In this document: positions 1 through 11,577 of the stretch, one piece after another
Layout: every line of letters begins with the position of its first letter
Position numbering within the stretch: the first letter of the stretch is position 1
From: Stenotrophomonas maltophilia
GTDB lineage: Bacteria > Pseudomonadota > Gammaproteobacteria > Xanthomonadales > Xanthomonadaceae
Direction: 5' to 3'
Assembly (NCBI GenBank): GCA_002386405.1
Contig: DGIP01000344.1
Coordinates: forward strand, 1-33,670
Length of the DNA stretch: 33,670 nucleotides
Translations under genes and position numbers: made by a program
The notes under the pieces: generated by a model
The model's input: the letters and a program-made list of their open reading frames with translations, nothing else
What the model was told of the DNA's origin: nothing
The model's database searches: none

Positions 1-510
1 CAGCCGCTGCAGCCGGTACCGGTGGATGTGCTGGTCGCGGTGGCGCCGCCGGCATCGGCACCTTCATCACCGCGACGCGTGTGCAGCGTGCACTACCAGC
101 GCGAGCTGCCGCACCTGAAACACGTTGGCACCTTCGCGCTGTTCCAGCAGCGCCGCCAGGCGCTGCTGGCCGGTTTCGACGATGCGCTGTTCGTTGATGC
201 GCACGGGCTGGTCAGCGAAGGCACCACCTGGAACGTGGCCTTCGCGCGCAACGGCGAGGTGGTCTGGCCGCAGGCACCGGCACTGCGCGGCACCCATGAG
301 CGCCTGCTGCAGGCGGGGTGGGGTGGGGCGCCGAGACTGGAGGCAGTGAGCCTGGAGCAGCTGGGCGGGTTTGATGCCGCCATCGGCCTCAACGCCTCCG
401 GCGTATGGCCAATAGCCAGCATTGATGATCACCGGTTCCCGGAATCCGATGCATTGGCGCAGGAGGCGTTGGCCACGTTGGGCGGGCAGGGGTGGCAGCC
501 CCTGGCGTGA
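1..510 (+). CDS. Class IV PLP-dependent aminotransferase, 3' part (5' end outside window)
   Basis: The reading frame is open from base 1, so the gene begins upstream; 169 residues of the C-terminal part are visible. The segment HLKHVG, with Lys at visible residue 40, sits where class IV aminotransferases carry the PLP Schiff-base lysine (compare the AKAGGNYL region of IlvE). About 33 residues later [19 protein letters not shown] matches the family motif D-x-x-G-x-V-x-E-x-x-x-x-N. Members are branched-chain aminotransferases, D-amino-acid aminotransferases and 4-amino-4-deoxychorismate lyase (PabC). The shortened C-terminal half is compatible with a PabC-like or uncharacterised member, but substrate cannot be fixed from this fragment. 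The stop codon is followed within a few bases by an inverted GTAG palindrome. Seen: lysine and glutamate motifs; inferred: cytoplasmic transaminase or lyase activity. Confidence 0.8.
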   Translation, partial: QPLQPVPVDVLVAVAPPASAPSSPRRVCSVHYQRELPHLKHVGTFALFQQRRQALLAGFDDALFVDAHGLVSEGTTWNVAFARNGEVVWPQAPALRGTHERLLQAGWGGAPRLEAVSLEQLGGFDAAIGLNASGVWPIASIDDHRFPESDALAQEALATLGGQGWQPLA

Positions 511-513
511 GGC

Positions 514-613
514 GGCACGACCAACGGTCGTGCCCTACCAAACCGGGCAATGGCGCCCCCGGCACCACATCGGGCAATGGCGCCCCGGGTAGCGCACGAC
601 CGTTGGTCGTGCG
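514..613. repeat. Inverted pair of SMAG/REP-type GTAG palindromes (REPIN-like), pair 1
   Basis: Left element 514-538 is a 9-bp stem (514-522 with 526-534, loop AAC) followed by CTAC, i.e. GTAG on the minus strand. Right element 589-613 is GTAG plus a 9-bp stem (593-601 with 605-613, loop GTT). Each element is exactly 25 bases. The spacer carries a 16-bp direct repeat CGGGCAATGGCGCCCC at 544-559 and 571-586. Elements of this form are described in Stenotrophomonas maltophilia as SMAG repeats, thought to be moved by RAYT (TnpA-REP) proteins; no RAYT gene is in the window. They may also act as transcript-end hairpins after the aminotransferase. Confidence 0.87.
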
Positions 614-666
614 GCGGCCCAGGCGACGCCTGAAGCCCCCGTTCATCTTCACAGCCCCCGCTGGGC

Positions 667-695
667 TTGGAATGCCCCGGACCGGCCGCTATAAT
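667..695 (+). promoter_or_regulatory. sigma70-type promoter of the rpsP operon
   Basis: TTGGAA (667-672) and TATAAT (690-695) are separated by 17 bases, and the -10 matches consensus perfectly. Transcription would begin near 702, leaving about 45 bases of leader before rpsP. AGGAA at 734-738 is the ribosome binding site. Confidence 0.8.
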
Positions 696-746
696 CGCCG
701 GCTTACCGCGCCATCCTGGCGACTGGGCAATAGAGGAAGCAACACC

Positions 747-1007
747 ATGGTCAAGATCCGACTGACCCGCGGCGGCGCCAAGAAGCGTCCGTTCTACCAC
801 ATCATCGTGACCGACTCGCGCAGCGCGCGTGACGGCCGCAACATCGAGCGCGTGGGTTACTACAACCCGGTTGCCCAGGGCGCCGAAGCCCGCATCGTGC
901 TGGATATCCCGAAGGTCGACGCATGGGTTGCCAACGGCGCCCAGCTGACCGACAAGGTTCGCAACCTGTACAAGGAAGCGACCAAGGCCCAGGCCGCTGC
1001 GGCCTGA
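747..1007 (+). CDS. rpsP: 30S ribosomal protein S16
   Basis: The 86-residue product begins [20 protein letters not shown] and continues with [19 protein letters not shown], the diagnostic S16 signature; length fits the family (about 80-90). The ATG at 747 is preceded by AGGAA at suitable spacing. S16 binds 16S rRNA in the 30S body and is needed for its assembly. It is the first gene of the conserved gammaproteobacterial operon rpsP-rimM-trmD-rplS, driven by the strong promoter just upstream. The alanine-rich tail (AQAAAA) is typical of xanthomonads. Nothing unusual. Confidence 0.98.
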   Translation: MVKIRLTRGGAKKRPFYHIIVTDSRSARDGRNIERVGYYNPVAQGAEARIVLDIPKVDAWVANGAQLTDKVRNLYKEATKAQAAAA

Positions 1008-1049
1008 TCCTGAAGGGCCGCGCCTGGCGCGGCCCGTCGGCATATACAG

Positions 1050-1562
1050 ATGAAAGATACCGAGCGCCGCATCCTGCTGGGCAGGATTGTCGGCGCTTTT
1101 GGTGTGCGAGGCGAGATAAAGCTCGAGTCCTGGACCGAGCCGCGTACCGCCATCTTCAACTATCAGCCCTGGATCCTGCGCTCGCCCGCCGGCCAGGAGA
1201 GCACCCTCAAGGGCGCGCGCGGACGTCAGTCCGGCAAGCACCTGGTAGCGGTGTTTCCCGATATCACCGACCGCGATGTGGTCGAGTCGATGTACGGAAC
1301 CGAAGTCTATGTAGCACGCAGCGCACTGCCGCCGCCGAAGGCCGACGAGTATTACTGGGTCGACCTGGAAGGCCTGCAGGTGCGTACCGTTGATGGCGTC
1401 GAACTGGGGCGGGTCTCGCACCTGTTCTCGACCGGCTCCAACGACGTGGTGGTGGTGCAGGGCGACCGCGAGCGGATGATTCCGTTCGTGCAGCCGGACT
1501 TCGTGAAATCGGTGGATTTCGAGGCCAACCTGGTCATCGTTGATTGGGACCCGGAGTTCTGA
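1050..1562 (+). CDS. rimM: 16S rRNA processing/ribosome maturation factor RimM
   Basis: The 170-residue protein has the N-terminal RimM beta-barrel signature ([19 protein letters not shown], about residues 11-29) and a C-terminal PRC-barrel with [11 protein letters not shown] and a [16 protein letters not shown] segment. RimM binds S19 in the head of the 30S subunit and assists 16S maturation. It lies 42 bases after rpsP and 3 bases before trmD, the standard operon order. Start ATG at 1050 fits the N-terminus of known homologues (about 170 residues). Confidence 0.97.
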   Translation: MKDTERRILLGRIVGAFGVRGEIKLESWTEPRTAIFNYQPWILRSPAGQESTLKGARGRQSGKHLVAVFPDITDRDVVESMYGTEVYVARSALPPPKADEYYWVDLEGLQVRTVDGVELGRVSHLFSTGSNDVVVVQGDRERMIPFVQPDFVKSVDFEANLVIVDWDPEF

Positions 1563-1565
1563 CCG

Positions 1566-2309
1566 GTGCGCATTGACGTCATCACCTTGTTCCCGGAATT
1601 CATGGCGCAGTCGGCCGCGCTGGGCGTGGTCGGCCGTGCGGCCGAACGCGGCCTGCTGGACCTGCATGGCTGGAATCCGCGTGACTACGCCGAGGGCAAC
1701 TACCGCCGGGTGGACGACCGTCCGTTCGGGGGTGGCCCGGGCATGGTGATGCTGATCGAGCCGCTGCGCGCCTGCCTGGCAGCAGCCAAGGCGGCCGACC
1801 CGGCGCCGGCGCCGGTGATCTACCTGAGCCCGCAGGGCAAGCCGCTGACCCAGGCCAAGGTCCGGGAACTGGCGGCACTGCCGCGCATGATCCTGCTGTG
1901 CGGGCGCTATGAAGGCGTGGACGAGCGCTTCCTGGCGGCCGAGGTCACCGAGGAAATCTCGATTGGCGATTACGTCCTGTCCGGCGGTGAACTGGGCGCG
2001 GCGGTGATCGTGGATGCCGTTACCCGGCTGCAGGAAGGCGCCTTGAACGACGCCGAATCGGCCGCCCAGGACAGTTTCGAAGGCCCGCAGGGGCTGCTGG
2101 ACTGCCCGCATTTCAGCCAGCCGGCACAACATGAATGGGGCAATGTCCCGGACGTGCTGCGCTCGGGCAACCACGCGGCCATCGCCCGCTGGCGCCGCCA
2201 GCAGTCGCTGCTGCGGACCTGGCTGCGCCGCCCGGACCTGCTTGACGAGGCCAGCCTGTCCAAGGCCGACCGGATCCTGCTGGACCAGGCCAAGGCCGAA
2301 CTGCCGTAA
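1566..2309 (+). CDS. trmD: tRNA (guanine37-N1)-methyltransferase
   Basis: The 247-residue product starts with GTG at 1566 ([12 protein letters not shown], the canonical TrmD start), only 3 bases after the rimM stop, so translation is probably coupled. Family motifs are present: [28 protein letters not shown] and [13 protein letters not shown], which form the trefoil-knot S-adenosylmethionine site, and [18 protein letters not shown] in the C-terminal tRNA-binding domain. The enzyme methylates G37 next to the anticodon and prevents +1 frameshifting. Length matches the family. Confidence 0.97.
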   Translation: MRIDVITLFPEFMAQSAALGVVGRAAERGLLDLHGWNPRDYAEGNYRRVDDRPFGGGPGMVMLIEPLRACLAAAKAADPAPAPVIYLSPQGKPLTQAKVRELAALPRMILLCGRYEGVDERFLAAEVTEEISIGDYVLSGGELGAAVIVDAVTRLQEGALNDAESAAQDSFEGPQGLLDCPHFSQPAQHEWGNVPDVLRSGNHAAIARWRRQQSLLRTWLRRPDLLDEASLSKADRILLDQAKAELP

Positions 2310-2484
2310 CGCCTGGCCGGGGTGGTAACCGCCCCCAGATGTGGTTAGAATTGCGGATTCCCATCAGGCCTTTCACGCCTGACGGTGGAAACCCTACAAA
2401 AAACGTGCAGCACAGTCCGGTGACTGCATGAGCCTACGTTGTCGAAATGACACGCCCACCCGAACGAACACAATCGGTGCACCC
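2310..2484 (+). promoter_or_regulatory. Leader between trmD and rplS with possible internal promoter and hairpins
   Basis: This 175-base gap is long for the operon. TAGAAT at 2346-2351 could be a -10 box, though no good -35 lies upstream. Two short hairpins follow: TCAGGC/GCCTGA around 2364-2382 and CAGTC/GACTG around 2412-2426. The rplS ATG lacks a clear Shine-Dalgarno sequence, so a structured, possibly autoregulated leader is conceivable; this is inference. Confidence 0.4.
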
Positions 2485-2892
2485 ATGAGCAAGCTGAACA
2501 AATCCATCCTCTCGGACTTCGAATCCGCCCAGATCACCCGCGAGCTGCCGAAGTTCAGCCAGGGCGACACCATTGTCGTGAACGTGAAGGTGAAGGAAGG
2601 CAACCGCGAGCGCGTCCAGGCGTACGAAGGCGTCGTGATCGGCACCAAGAACGCCGGCCTGAACTCCGCGTTCACCGTCCGCAAGATCTCGCACGGCTAC
2701 GGCGTCGAGCGCGTCTTCCAGACCCACAGCGCCATCATCGACTCGGTCGAAGTGAAGCGTCGTGGTAAGGTCCGCGCCGGCAAGCTGTACTACCTGCGTG
2801 GCCTGGAAGGCAAGGCTGCCCGCATCAAGGAAGATCTGGCTGCTGCTGCGCAGGCCAAGGCCGCGCGCCTGGCTGCCAAGGCTGCCCAGTAA
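2485..2892 (+). CDS. rplS: 50S ribosomal protein L19
   Basis: The 135-residue product has the L19 core: [58 protein letters not shown] and [15 protein letters not shown]19 sits at the subunit interface of the ribosome. The ATG at 2485 (MSKLNKSIL) matches xanthomonad L19 N-termini; an in-frame ATG at 2428 would add 19 residues that look unlike the family. The start has only a weak GGTG upstream. The C-terminus is an alanine/lysine-rich extension ([13 protein letters not shown]) common in this family of bacteria. Last gene of the operon, followed at once by hairpins. Confidence 0.96.
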   Translation: MSKLNKSILSDFESAQITRELPKFSQGDTIVVNVKVKEGNRERVQAYEGVVIGTKNAGLNSAFTVRKISHGYGVERVFQTHSAIIDSVEVKRRGKVRAGKLYYLRGLEGKAARIKEDLAAAAQAKAARLAAKAAQ

Positions 2893-2900
2893 TTCCAGCC

Positions 2901-2952
2901 GACAACCTCGGTTGTCGCGTCAGCAAACGGCCACCTTCGGGTGGCCGTTTGC
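2901..2952. terminator. Tandem hairpins with strong UUCG-loop terminator after rplS
   Basis: GACAAC/GTTGTC (2901-2906 with 2911-2916) is followed by a perfect 13-bp stem, 2923-2935 with 2940-2952, closed by TTCG. A short T stretch follows on the plus strand and A residues flank it in the stem, so it can end both the rplS operon and the converging MATE gene whose stop is at 2963. Confidence 0.85.
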
Positions 2953-2962
2953 GTTTCCGGCA

Positions 2963-4417
2963 TTACGATGCCGGGCGCGGGTCCGGATCGGCGACCGGCG
3001 ACGGCGGCGATGCGGGTATTTCCGCCGGCGCCGCCATTTCCTCGCGATGGCTCGGCAACATGCGCGCCTTGCGCCAGCCGCCCCAGCGGTAATACGCCAG
3101 CGACATCAGCATCGCGCAGAACGAACTCACCGGGAAACTCCACCACACCGCATCGGCACCCAGGCGGTCCTGCAGCAGCTCGGCGAACGGCACGCGGATG
3201 CCCCACAGCGATACCGCCAGGATCAGCAGCGGCGGTATCACCGCACCGGTGGAGCGCACCACGCCGGAGATGACGAAGTTCACGCCGAAGAACAGGAACG
3301 ACCACACCGCGATGTGGTTGAGGTGGCGCGCCACGTCCAGCGCTTCACTGCCGGTGGGCAGGAACAGCGCCAGCGAGTAACGGTCCAGCAGGATCAGCGG
3401 CAGGATCAGCACGCCGGTCAGCAGGAAGTTGTACAGCACCCCGCTGCGCGCGGTACCGCGCACGCGCGACCAGTTGCCCGCGCCCACGTTCTGCGCGGCC
3501 ATCGACGAACACGCCGCACCGATTGCCATCGCCGGCATCTGCACATACGTCCACAGCTGCAGCGACGCACCATAGGCTGCCGCGGTATCGGTGCCGTAGC
3601 TGTTGACCATGGTCATCATCATGATCATCGACAGCGAAATCAGCACCATCTGCAGGCCCATCGGCACGCCCTTGACCACCAGCGCGCGCAGGATTTCGGT
3701 GTCGATCTTGAACAGCCGCATGTCCTTGCGGCCCAGCCACAGCACATGGCGCTTGTTGCGCATGTACCAGAGCAGGCCGATCAGCGACAACGTCTGCGCG
3801 ATCAGCGTGGCCCACGCCGCACCGGCGATGCCCAGCTTGGGGAACGGCCCGATGCCGAAGATCAGCAGCGGGTTGAAGCCGATATCCAGCACCACCGACA
3901 GCAGCAGGAAGCGGAACGGCGTGCGCGAATCGCCGACGCCGCGCAGCGCCGAACTGAGGAAGGCGAACGCATACAGCGTGGGCATGGCCAGGAAGATGAT
4001 GCGCAGGTAGGCCTCGGCCAGCGGCAAAGATGCAGCCGGCGTACCCATCGCCGCCAGCAGCGGGTGCGACAGCCACCAGCCAGCGATGGCGATCACCACC
4101 GACAGGCCGATGAAGAAGGTGGCACTGGTGCCCATCACCCGCCGGGCCTGCGGGATGTCCTTGGCGCCCATCGCCTGGCCGATCAGGATGGTGGCGGCCA
4201 TGCCGATGCCGAACACCGAACCGATCAGGAAGAACATGATGTTGTTGGCGTTCGCGGTGGCAGTCAGCGCCGCCTCGCCCAAGAAGCGGCCCACCCACAC
4301 CGCATTCACCGAGCCGTTCAACGACTGGGCGATGTTGCCGGCCAGGATCGGCAGGGCGAACAGGAACAGATTGCGCCCGATTGGGCCGGTAGTCAGGTCA
4401 AGCGGCGCTTTGGCCAT
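2963..4417 (-). CDS. MATE-family multidrug/cation antiporter
   Basis: The 484-residue protein is strongly hydrophobic with about 12 membrane segments and an internal two-fold repeat. The N-terminus (residues about 10-45, GPIGRNLFLFALPILAGNI then NGSVNAVWVGRFLGEAALTA) and the second half (VKGVPMGLQMVLISLSMIMM, AAYGASLQLWTYVQMPAMAI) are typical of MATE/NorM/DinF exporters, which use a Na+ or H+ gradient to expel drugs or metabolites across the inner membrane. The last about 40 residues are a proline/alanine-rich cytoplasmic tail. It is a single gene, convergent with rplS and divergent from the lipoprotein gene at 4482. Substrate is unknown. Confidence 0.93.
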   Translation of the reverse strand: MAKAPLDLTTGPIGRNLFLFALPILAGNIAQSLNGSVNAVWVGRFLGEAALTATANANNIMFFLIGSVFGIGMAATILIGQAMGAKDIPQARRVMGTSATFFIGLSVVIAIAGWWLSHPLLAAMGTPAASLPLAEAYLRIIFLAMPTLYAFAFLSSALRGVGDSRTPFRFLLLSVVLDIGFNPLLIFGIGPFPKLGIAGAAWATLIAQTLSLIGLLWYMRNKRHVLWLGRKDMRLFKIDTEILRALVVKGVPMGLQMVLISLSMIMMMTMVNSYGTDTAAAYGASLQLWTYVQMPAMAIGAACSSMAAQNVGAGNWSRVRGTARSGVLYNFLLTGVLILPLILLDRYSLALFLPTGSEALDVARHLNHIAVWSFLFFGVNFVISGVVRSTGAVIPPLLILAVSLWGIRVPFAELLQDRLGADAVWWSFPVSSFCAMLMSLAYYRWGGWRKARMLPSHREEMAAPAEIPASPPSPVADPDPRPAS

Positions 4418-4481
4418 GTGCTCTGGAGATCAAGCCCGGAGAGCGGCACACTAGCACCAACCCCGTAACCGGGATATCGCG

Positions 4482-4736
4482 ATGCGTACACCTGACCTGT
4501 TCATCCCCGCACTCGCGGCACTCTTGATTGCCGCGCTGCTGCCCGCATGTTCGTCTACAGACGACCGCCTGCGCGATGCGCAGGTACGGCCGATGGACCG
4601 ACCGGAATGCCAGGTCGGCAGCCAGCGCCGCGATCTGGATGCGGGGGTACCCGTGCTGATCGGTGGCACCGGGTGCCGTGGCAACCCGTCGGCGCCGCAA
4701 CCGCTGAACCGACGACCGGCAGAGCCGGGGAGCTGA
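4482..4736 (+). CDS. Small predicted lipoprotein
   Basis: The 84-residue product starts with an export signal: a hydrophobic stretch (residues about 7-20) followed by LLPAC with Cys23 as lipidation site, close to the lipobox consensus. The mature part is about 60 residues, rich in Arg, Pro and Asp, with two more cysteines (PECQV and TGCRG) that could form a disulfide. No known family recognised. It ends 9 bases before hslR and may be cotranscribed. No strong ribosome binding site precedes the ATG, which lowers confidence. Confidence 0.62.
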   Translation: MRTPDLFIPALAALLIAALLPACSSTDDRLRDAQVRPMDRPECQVGSQRRDLDAGVPVLIGGTGCRGNPSAPQPLNRRPAEPGS

Positions 4737-4745
4737 ATCACCCGC

Positions 4746-5156
4746 ATGACCGAAGCAACTACGCTGGTGCCCGCCGCCGTGCGGCTGGATGTGTGGCTGT
4801 GGGCCGCACGCTTCTTCAAGACCCGCAGCCTGGCCAAGCAGGCCGTGGAAACGGGCAAGGTGGACGTGGCCGGGCAGCGCCCGAAGTCCTCGCGCGCGGT
4901 GCGCGTGGGCGAGCAGCTGCAGATCAGCCGCGGCGATGAGGTGTATGACGTGCAGGTGCGCGGCTTGAGCGACCTGCGTGGCCCGGCGCCGGTGGCGCAG
5001 CAGCTGTACGAAGAGAGCGAGGCCTCCCGCGCGCGGCGGGCCGAACTGCGTGCGCAGCGTGCGGCGGCAAAGAATGGCTACCAGCCGCCAGAACACCGCC
5101 CCGACAAACGCGCACGGCGGTTGATCCGCGCGCTGGGTGATATCGACGCCATTTGA
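4746..5156 (+). CDS. hslR: Hsp15-like S4-domain RNA-binding protein
   Basis: The 136-residue protein has an N-terminal S4 domain (VRLDVWLWAARFFKTRSLA, residues about 12-30, then KVDVAGQRPKSSRAVRVGEQ), followed by a basic, Arg/Ala-rich tail ending KRARRLIRAL. This is the layout of E. coli Hsp15, which binds 50S subunits carrying a stalled nascent chain after heat shock and helps recycle them. Size matches E. coli HslR (133). It lies 9 bases after the small lipoprotein gene and is followed by an inverted palindrome pair that may end the transcript. Confidence 0.93.
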   Translation: MTEATTLVPAAVRLDVWLWAARFFKTRSLAKQAVETGKVDVAGQRPKSSRAVRVGEQLQISRGDEVYDVQVRGLSDLRGPAPVAQQLYEESEASRARRAELRAQRAAAKNGYQPPEHRPDKRARRLIRALGDIDAI

Positions 5157-5163
5157 GCATCGC

Positions 5164-5267
5164 GTACCCACCAACGGTGGGCACCTACCGGCGGAAACAA
5201 ACCGCCGGGCAAACCGACGGGCAAACGGCCGGGCACACCGGGGTAGCGCACGACCGTTGGTCGTGCG
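5164..5267. repeat. Inverted pair of SMAG/REP-type GTAG palindromes, pair 2
   Basis: Left element 5164-5188: 9-position stem with one mismatch, loop AAC, then CTAC. Right element 5243-5267: GTAG, perfect 9-bp stem 5247-5255/5259-5267, loop GTT. The right element is identical base for base to 589-613. The 54-base spacer contains an approximate 12-base tandem repeat based on CCGNCGGGCAAA (about 5202-5236). The pair separates hslR from the converging katG. Confidence 0.87.
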
Positions 5268-5282
5268 CCCCGCAGATCCACA

Positions 5283-7526
<2,244 letters not shown>

Positions 7527-7587
7527 TTACCTGTGGACTGGCGAATGTGGAATGGGCCCCGCGGAAGGACGCGAGGGCAGCCCAACT

Positions 7588-7653
7588 ACCCTATGCGCCG
7601 TTCGGCGGTTGGTAAATTCAATTGAACTAACCGAAGTGATAGGCACGGACTAT
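7588..7653 (-). promoter_or_regulatory. Candidate katG promoter with OxyR-like half-site
   Basis: On the minus strand TTTACC (7616-7611) and TAGGGT (7593-7588) are 17 bases apart. Upstream, 7639-7653 reads ATAG-N7-CTAT, the outer bases of one OxyR operator half; a second half at the proper 7-base spacing is poorly conserved. A perfect palindrome TTCAATTGAA (7617-7626) abuts the -35. OxyR control of katG is well established in related bacteria; binding here is inference. Confidence 0.4.
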
Positions 7654-7694
7654 TGAAAGGTCGCCGGCCATGGGAGGCCGGCGACGGGGGCAGG

Positions 7695-8300
7695 TCAGCG
7701 CTTGCTGAGAATGCCCATGACATCGCTGAGGCCGAACTGGCCGTCGCCATCCTGGTCGAACGCGTTGAGCAGGCCGCCAATGCCGCCGGCAGCTGCCGGT
7801 GGCGCTTCGGCGCCGAGCGCCTGGCCGAGCTCGTTGGCATTGCCCTGCTGGGCAAACCGTTGGGCCAGGAACGACATGACGATGGGCGCCAGGATCGCCA
7901 GCAGCTGGCCGGCGCGTCCACTGTCGAGGCCGGTCTTGTTGCCCAGCACCTGGGCCGCCTGATTGGTCTGGCCGCCAAAGACGTGGCCGAGGATGCCAGC
8001 GCCGTTGGTGGCGGCACCTCCGCCGCCGCCCCCAAGCACGGCCCCCAGGATGCCGCCAAGGTCGAAACCGCCGCCGCCGCTCCCACCGCCGAGATGATCT
8101 TTCTGGAGCGCATTGAGCAGCGACTGCGCGCCCTGCGGCTGGCTGGCATTGCTGCCGAGCGCGCCCATCAACAGGGGCAGGGCGGCGCTGACCGCCTGGG
8201 TGGCCTGGTTCTGGTCCAGGCCGAGCTGCTGGGAGACCTGTTGGACGCCAGTGCCCTGCAACTGCGAGAAAAGGGATGCGGTGAGCGAATTCGTATTCAC
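7695..8300 (-). CDS. DUF937-family protein with C-terminal EF-hand-like loop
   Basis: Start is GTG at 8300, chosen because AAGGAG lies 7-8 bases upstream; in-frame starts further up have no such site. The 201-residue product has the DUF937 pattern: QVSQQLGLDQNQATQAVSAA, LPLLMGALGSNAS, a glycine-rich linker (SGGGGFDLGGILGAVLGGGG), then HVFGGQTNQAAQVLGNKTGL and LLAILAPIVMSFLAQ. The last about 20 residues contain D-Q-D-G-D-G-Q-F-G-L-S-D (182-193), a 12-residue EF-hand or dockerin-like calcium loop. No signal peptide. Function is unknown; the family includes E. coli YidB. It stands alone between katG and mutS, downstream of a palindrome pair. Confidence 0.85.
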   Translation of the reverse strand: MNTNSLTASLFSQLQGTGVQQVSQQLGLDQNQATQAVSAALPLLMGALGSNASQPQGAQSLLNALQKDHLGGGSGGGGFDLGGILGAVLGGGGGGAATNGAGILGHVFGGQTNQAAQVLGNKTGLDSGRAGQLLAILAPIVMSFLAQRFAQQGNANELGQALGAEAPPAAAGGIGGLLNAFDQDGDGQFGLSDVMGILSKR

Positions 8301-8392
8301 GATCGACTCCTTCGACCCGGGATGGGACCGGCGGAGCATAACGCCGCGTGCACGAAGGGAATGCGAAGGCTTCACGCGGCCGGGCTACCCAC

Positions 8393-8487
8393 CGCCCGAC
8401 CAACGGTCGGGCGCTACCGCAACTTCGGCCGACCCGGCCCACCGGGCGGTCCCGCGAACCCGGTAGGTCACGACCGTTGGTCGTGAC
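8393..8487. repeat. Inverted pair of SMAG/REP-type GTAG palindromes, pair 3
   Basis: Left element 8393-8417: perfect 9-bp stem (8393-8401/8405-8413), loop AAC, then CTAC. Right element 8463-8487: GTAG, perfect 9-bp stem (8467-8475/8479-8487), loop GTT. The stem bases differ from pairs 1 and 2 but remain complementary, i.e. compensatory change. The pair lies between the end of mutS and the DUF937 start. Confidence 0.87.
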
Positions 8488-8496
8488 CGCGCTGGC

Positions 8497-11118
<2,622 letters not shown>

Positions 11119-11577
11119 GAGAGCTTCCTACGGTTGTAACGGTCGATCTGGCTCACTGACGGCGCGGAACGGGGTTCTTCGTTGTGTCGCGGTTGCGGCG
11201 GTCACTCAAAGAGGATCAAATCGATGTCGCGACGGATACACAGCGAATAGACCATGGATACGGTTGTTGCGGCGCAGGGAGCCCCGCGCCGCCGAGGCAC
11301 CAAGTTTAAGCTGACCTACCGCCAAATCTGCCAACTGAGCGTCGCCAAGAGCCCGGTCGAAGGCAATCAGGGGAGGGTGGTCATCGCCCCTCGACCGCCC
11401 GAAGACGTCGGGAAGCCTTGGCGCGTCCTGGATGGCGACCAGGGCGCGCCAACTGGTTGGTTGGCGCGGCTATCGAGCAGCGGGTCGAGCCAGTAGCACA
11501 TACGGCAATCGATCTATCGGATGCTCGATTGCCCCAGTTCAATACTGCAGTTGACCACGGTTACAGGGGATCCAGAA
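11119..11577. other. Gap between mutS and the KAP gene; no firm gene
   Basis: This 459-base stretch contains the mutS upstream region (no convincing promoter seen) and a hairpin at 11445-11468: CGCGCCAAC paired with GTTGGCGCG, 6-base loop. A plus-strand frame 11254-11496 could encode 80 residues (containing KFKLTYRQICQLSVAKSP) but has no ribosome binding site and no recognised family; it may be a remnant. It marks the left edge of the AT-richer accessory region. Confidence 0.45.

Noticed and set aside
429..2174. 581-codon minus-strand frame over rpsP, rimM and trmD
   Set aside because: Opposes three well-identified genes and has only shadow-type composition.
2762..4468. 568-codon plus-strand frame over the MATE gene
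   Set aside because: Very Arg/His/Gln-rich and repetitive; it is the complement of clear MATE coding sequence and crosses the rplS terminator.
11254..11496. 80-residue plus-strand frame before the KAP gene
   Set aside because: No ribosome binding site, no recognised family and ends in a low-complexity tail; noted only as a possible remnant in the gap.
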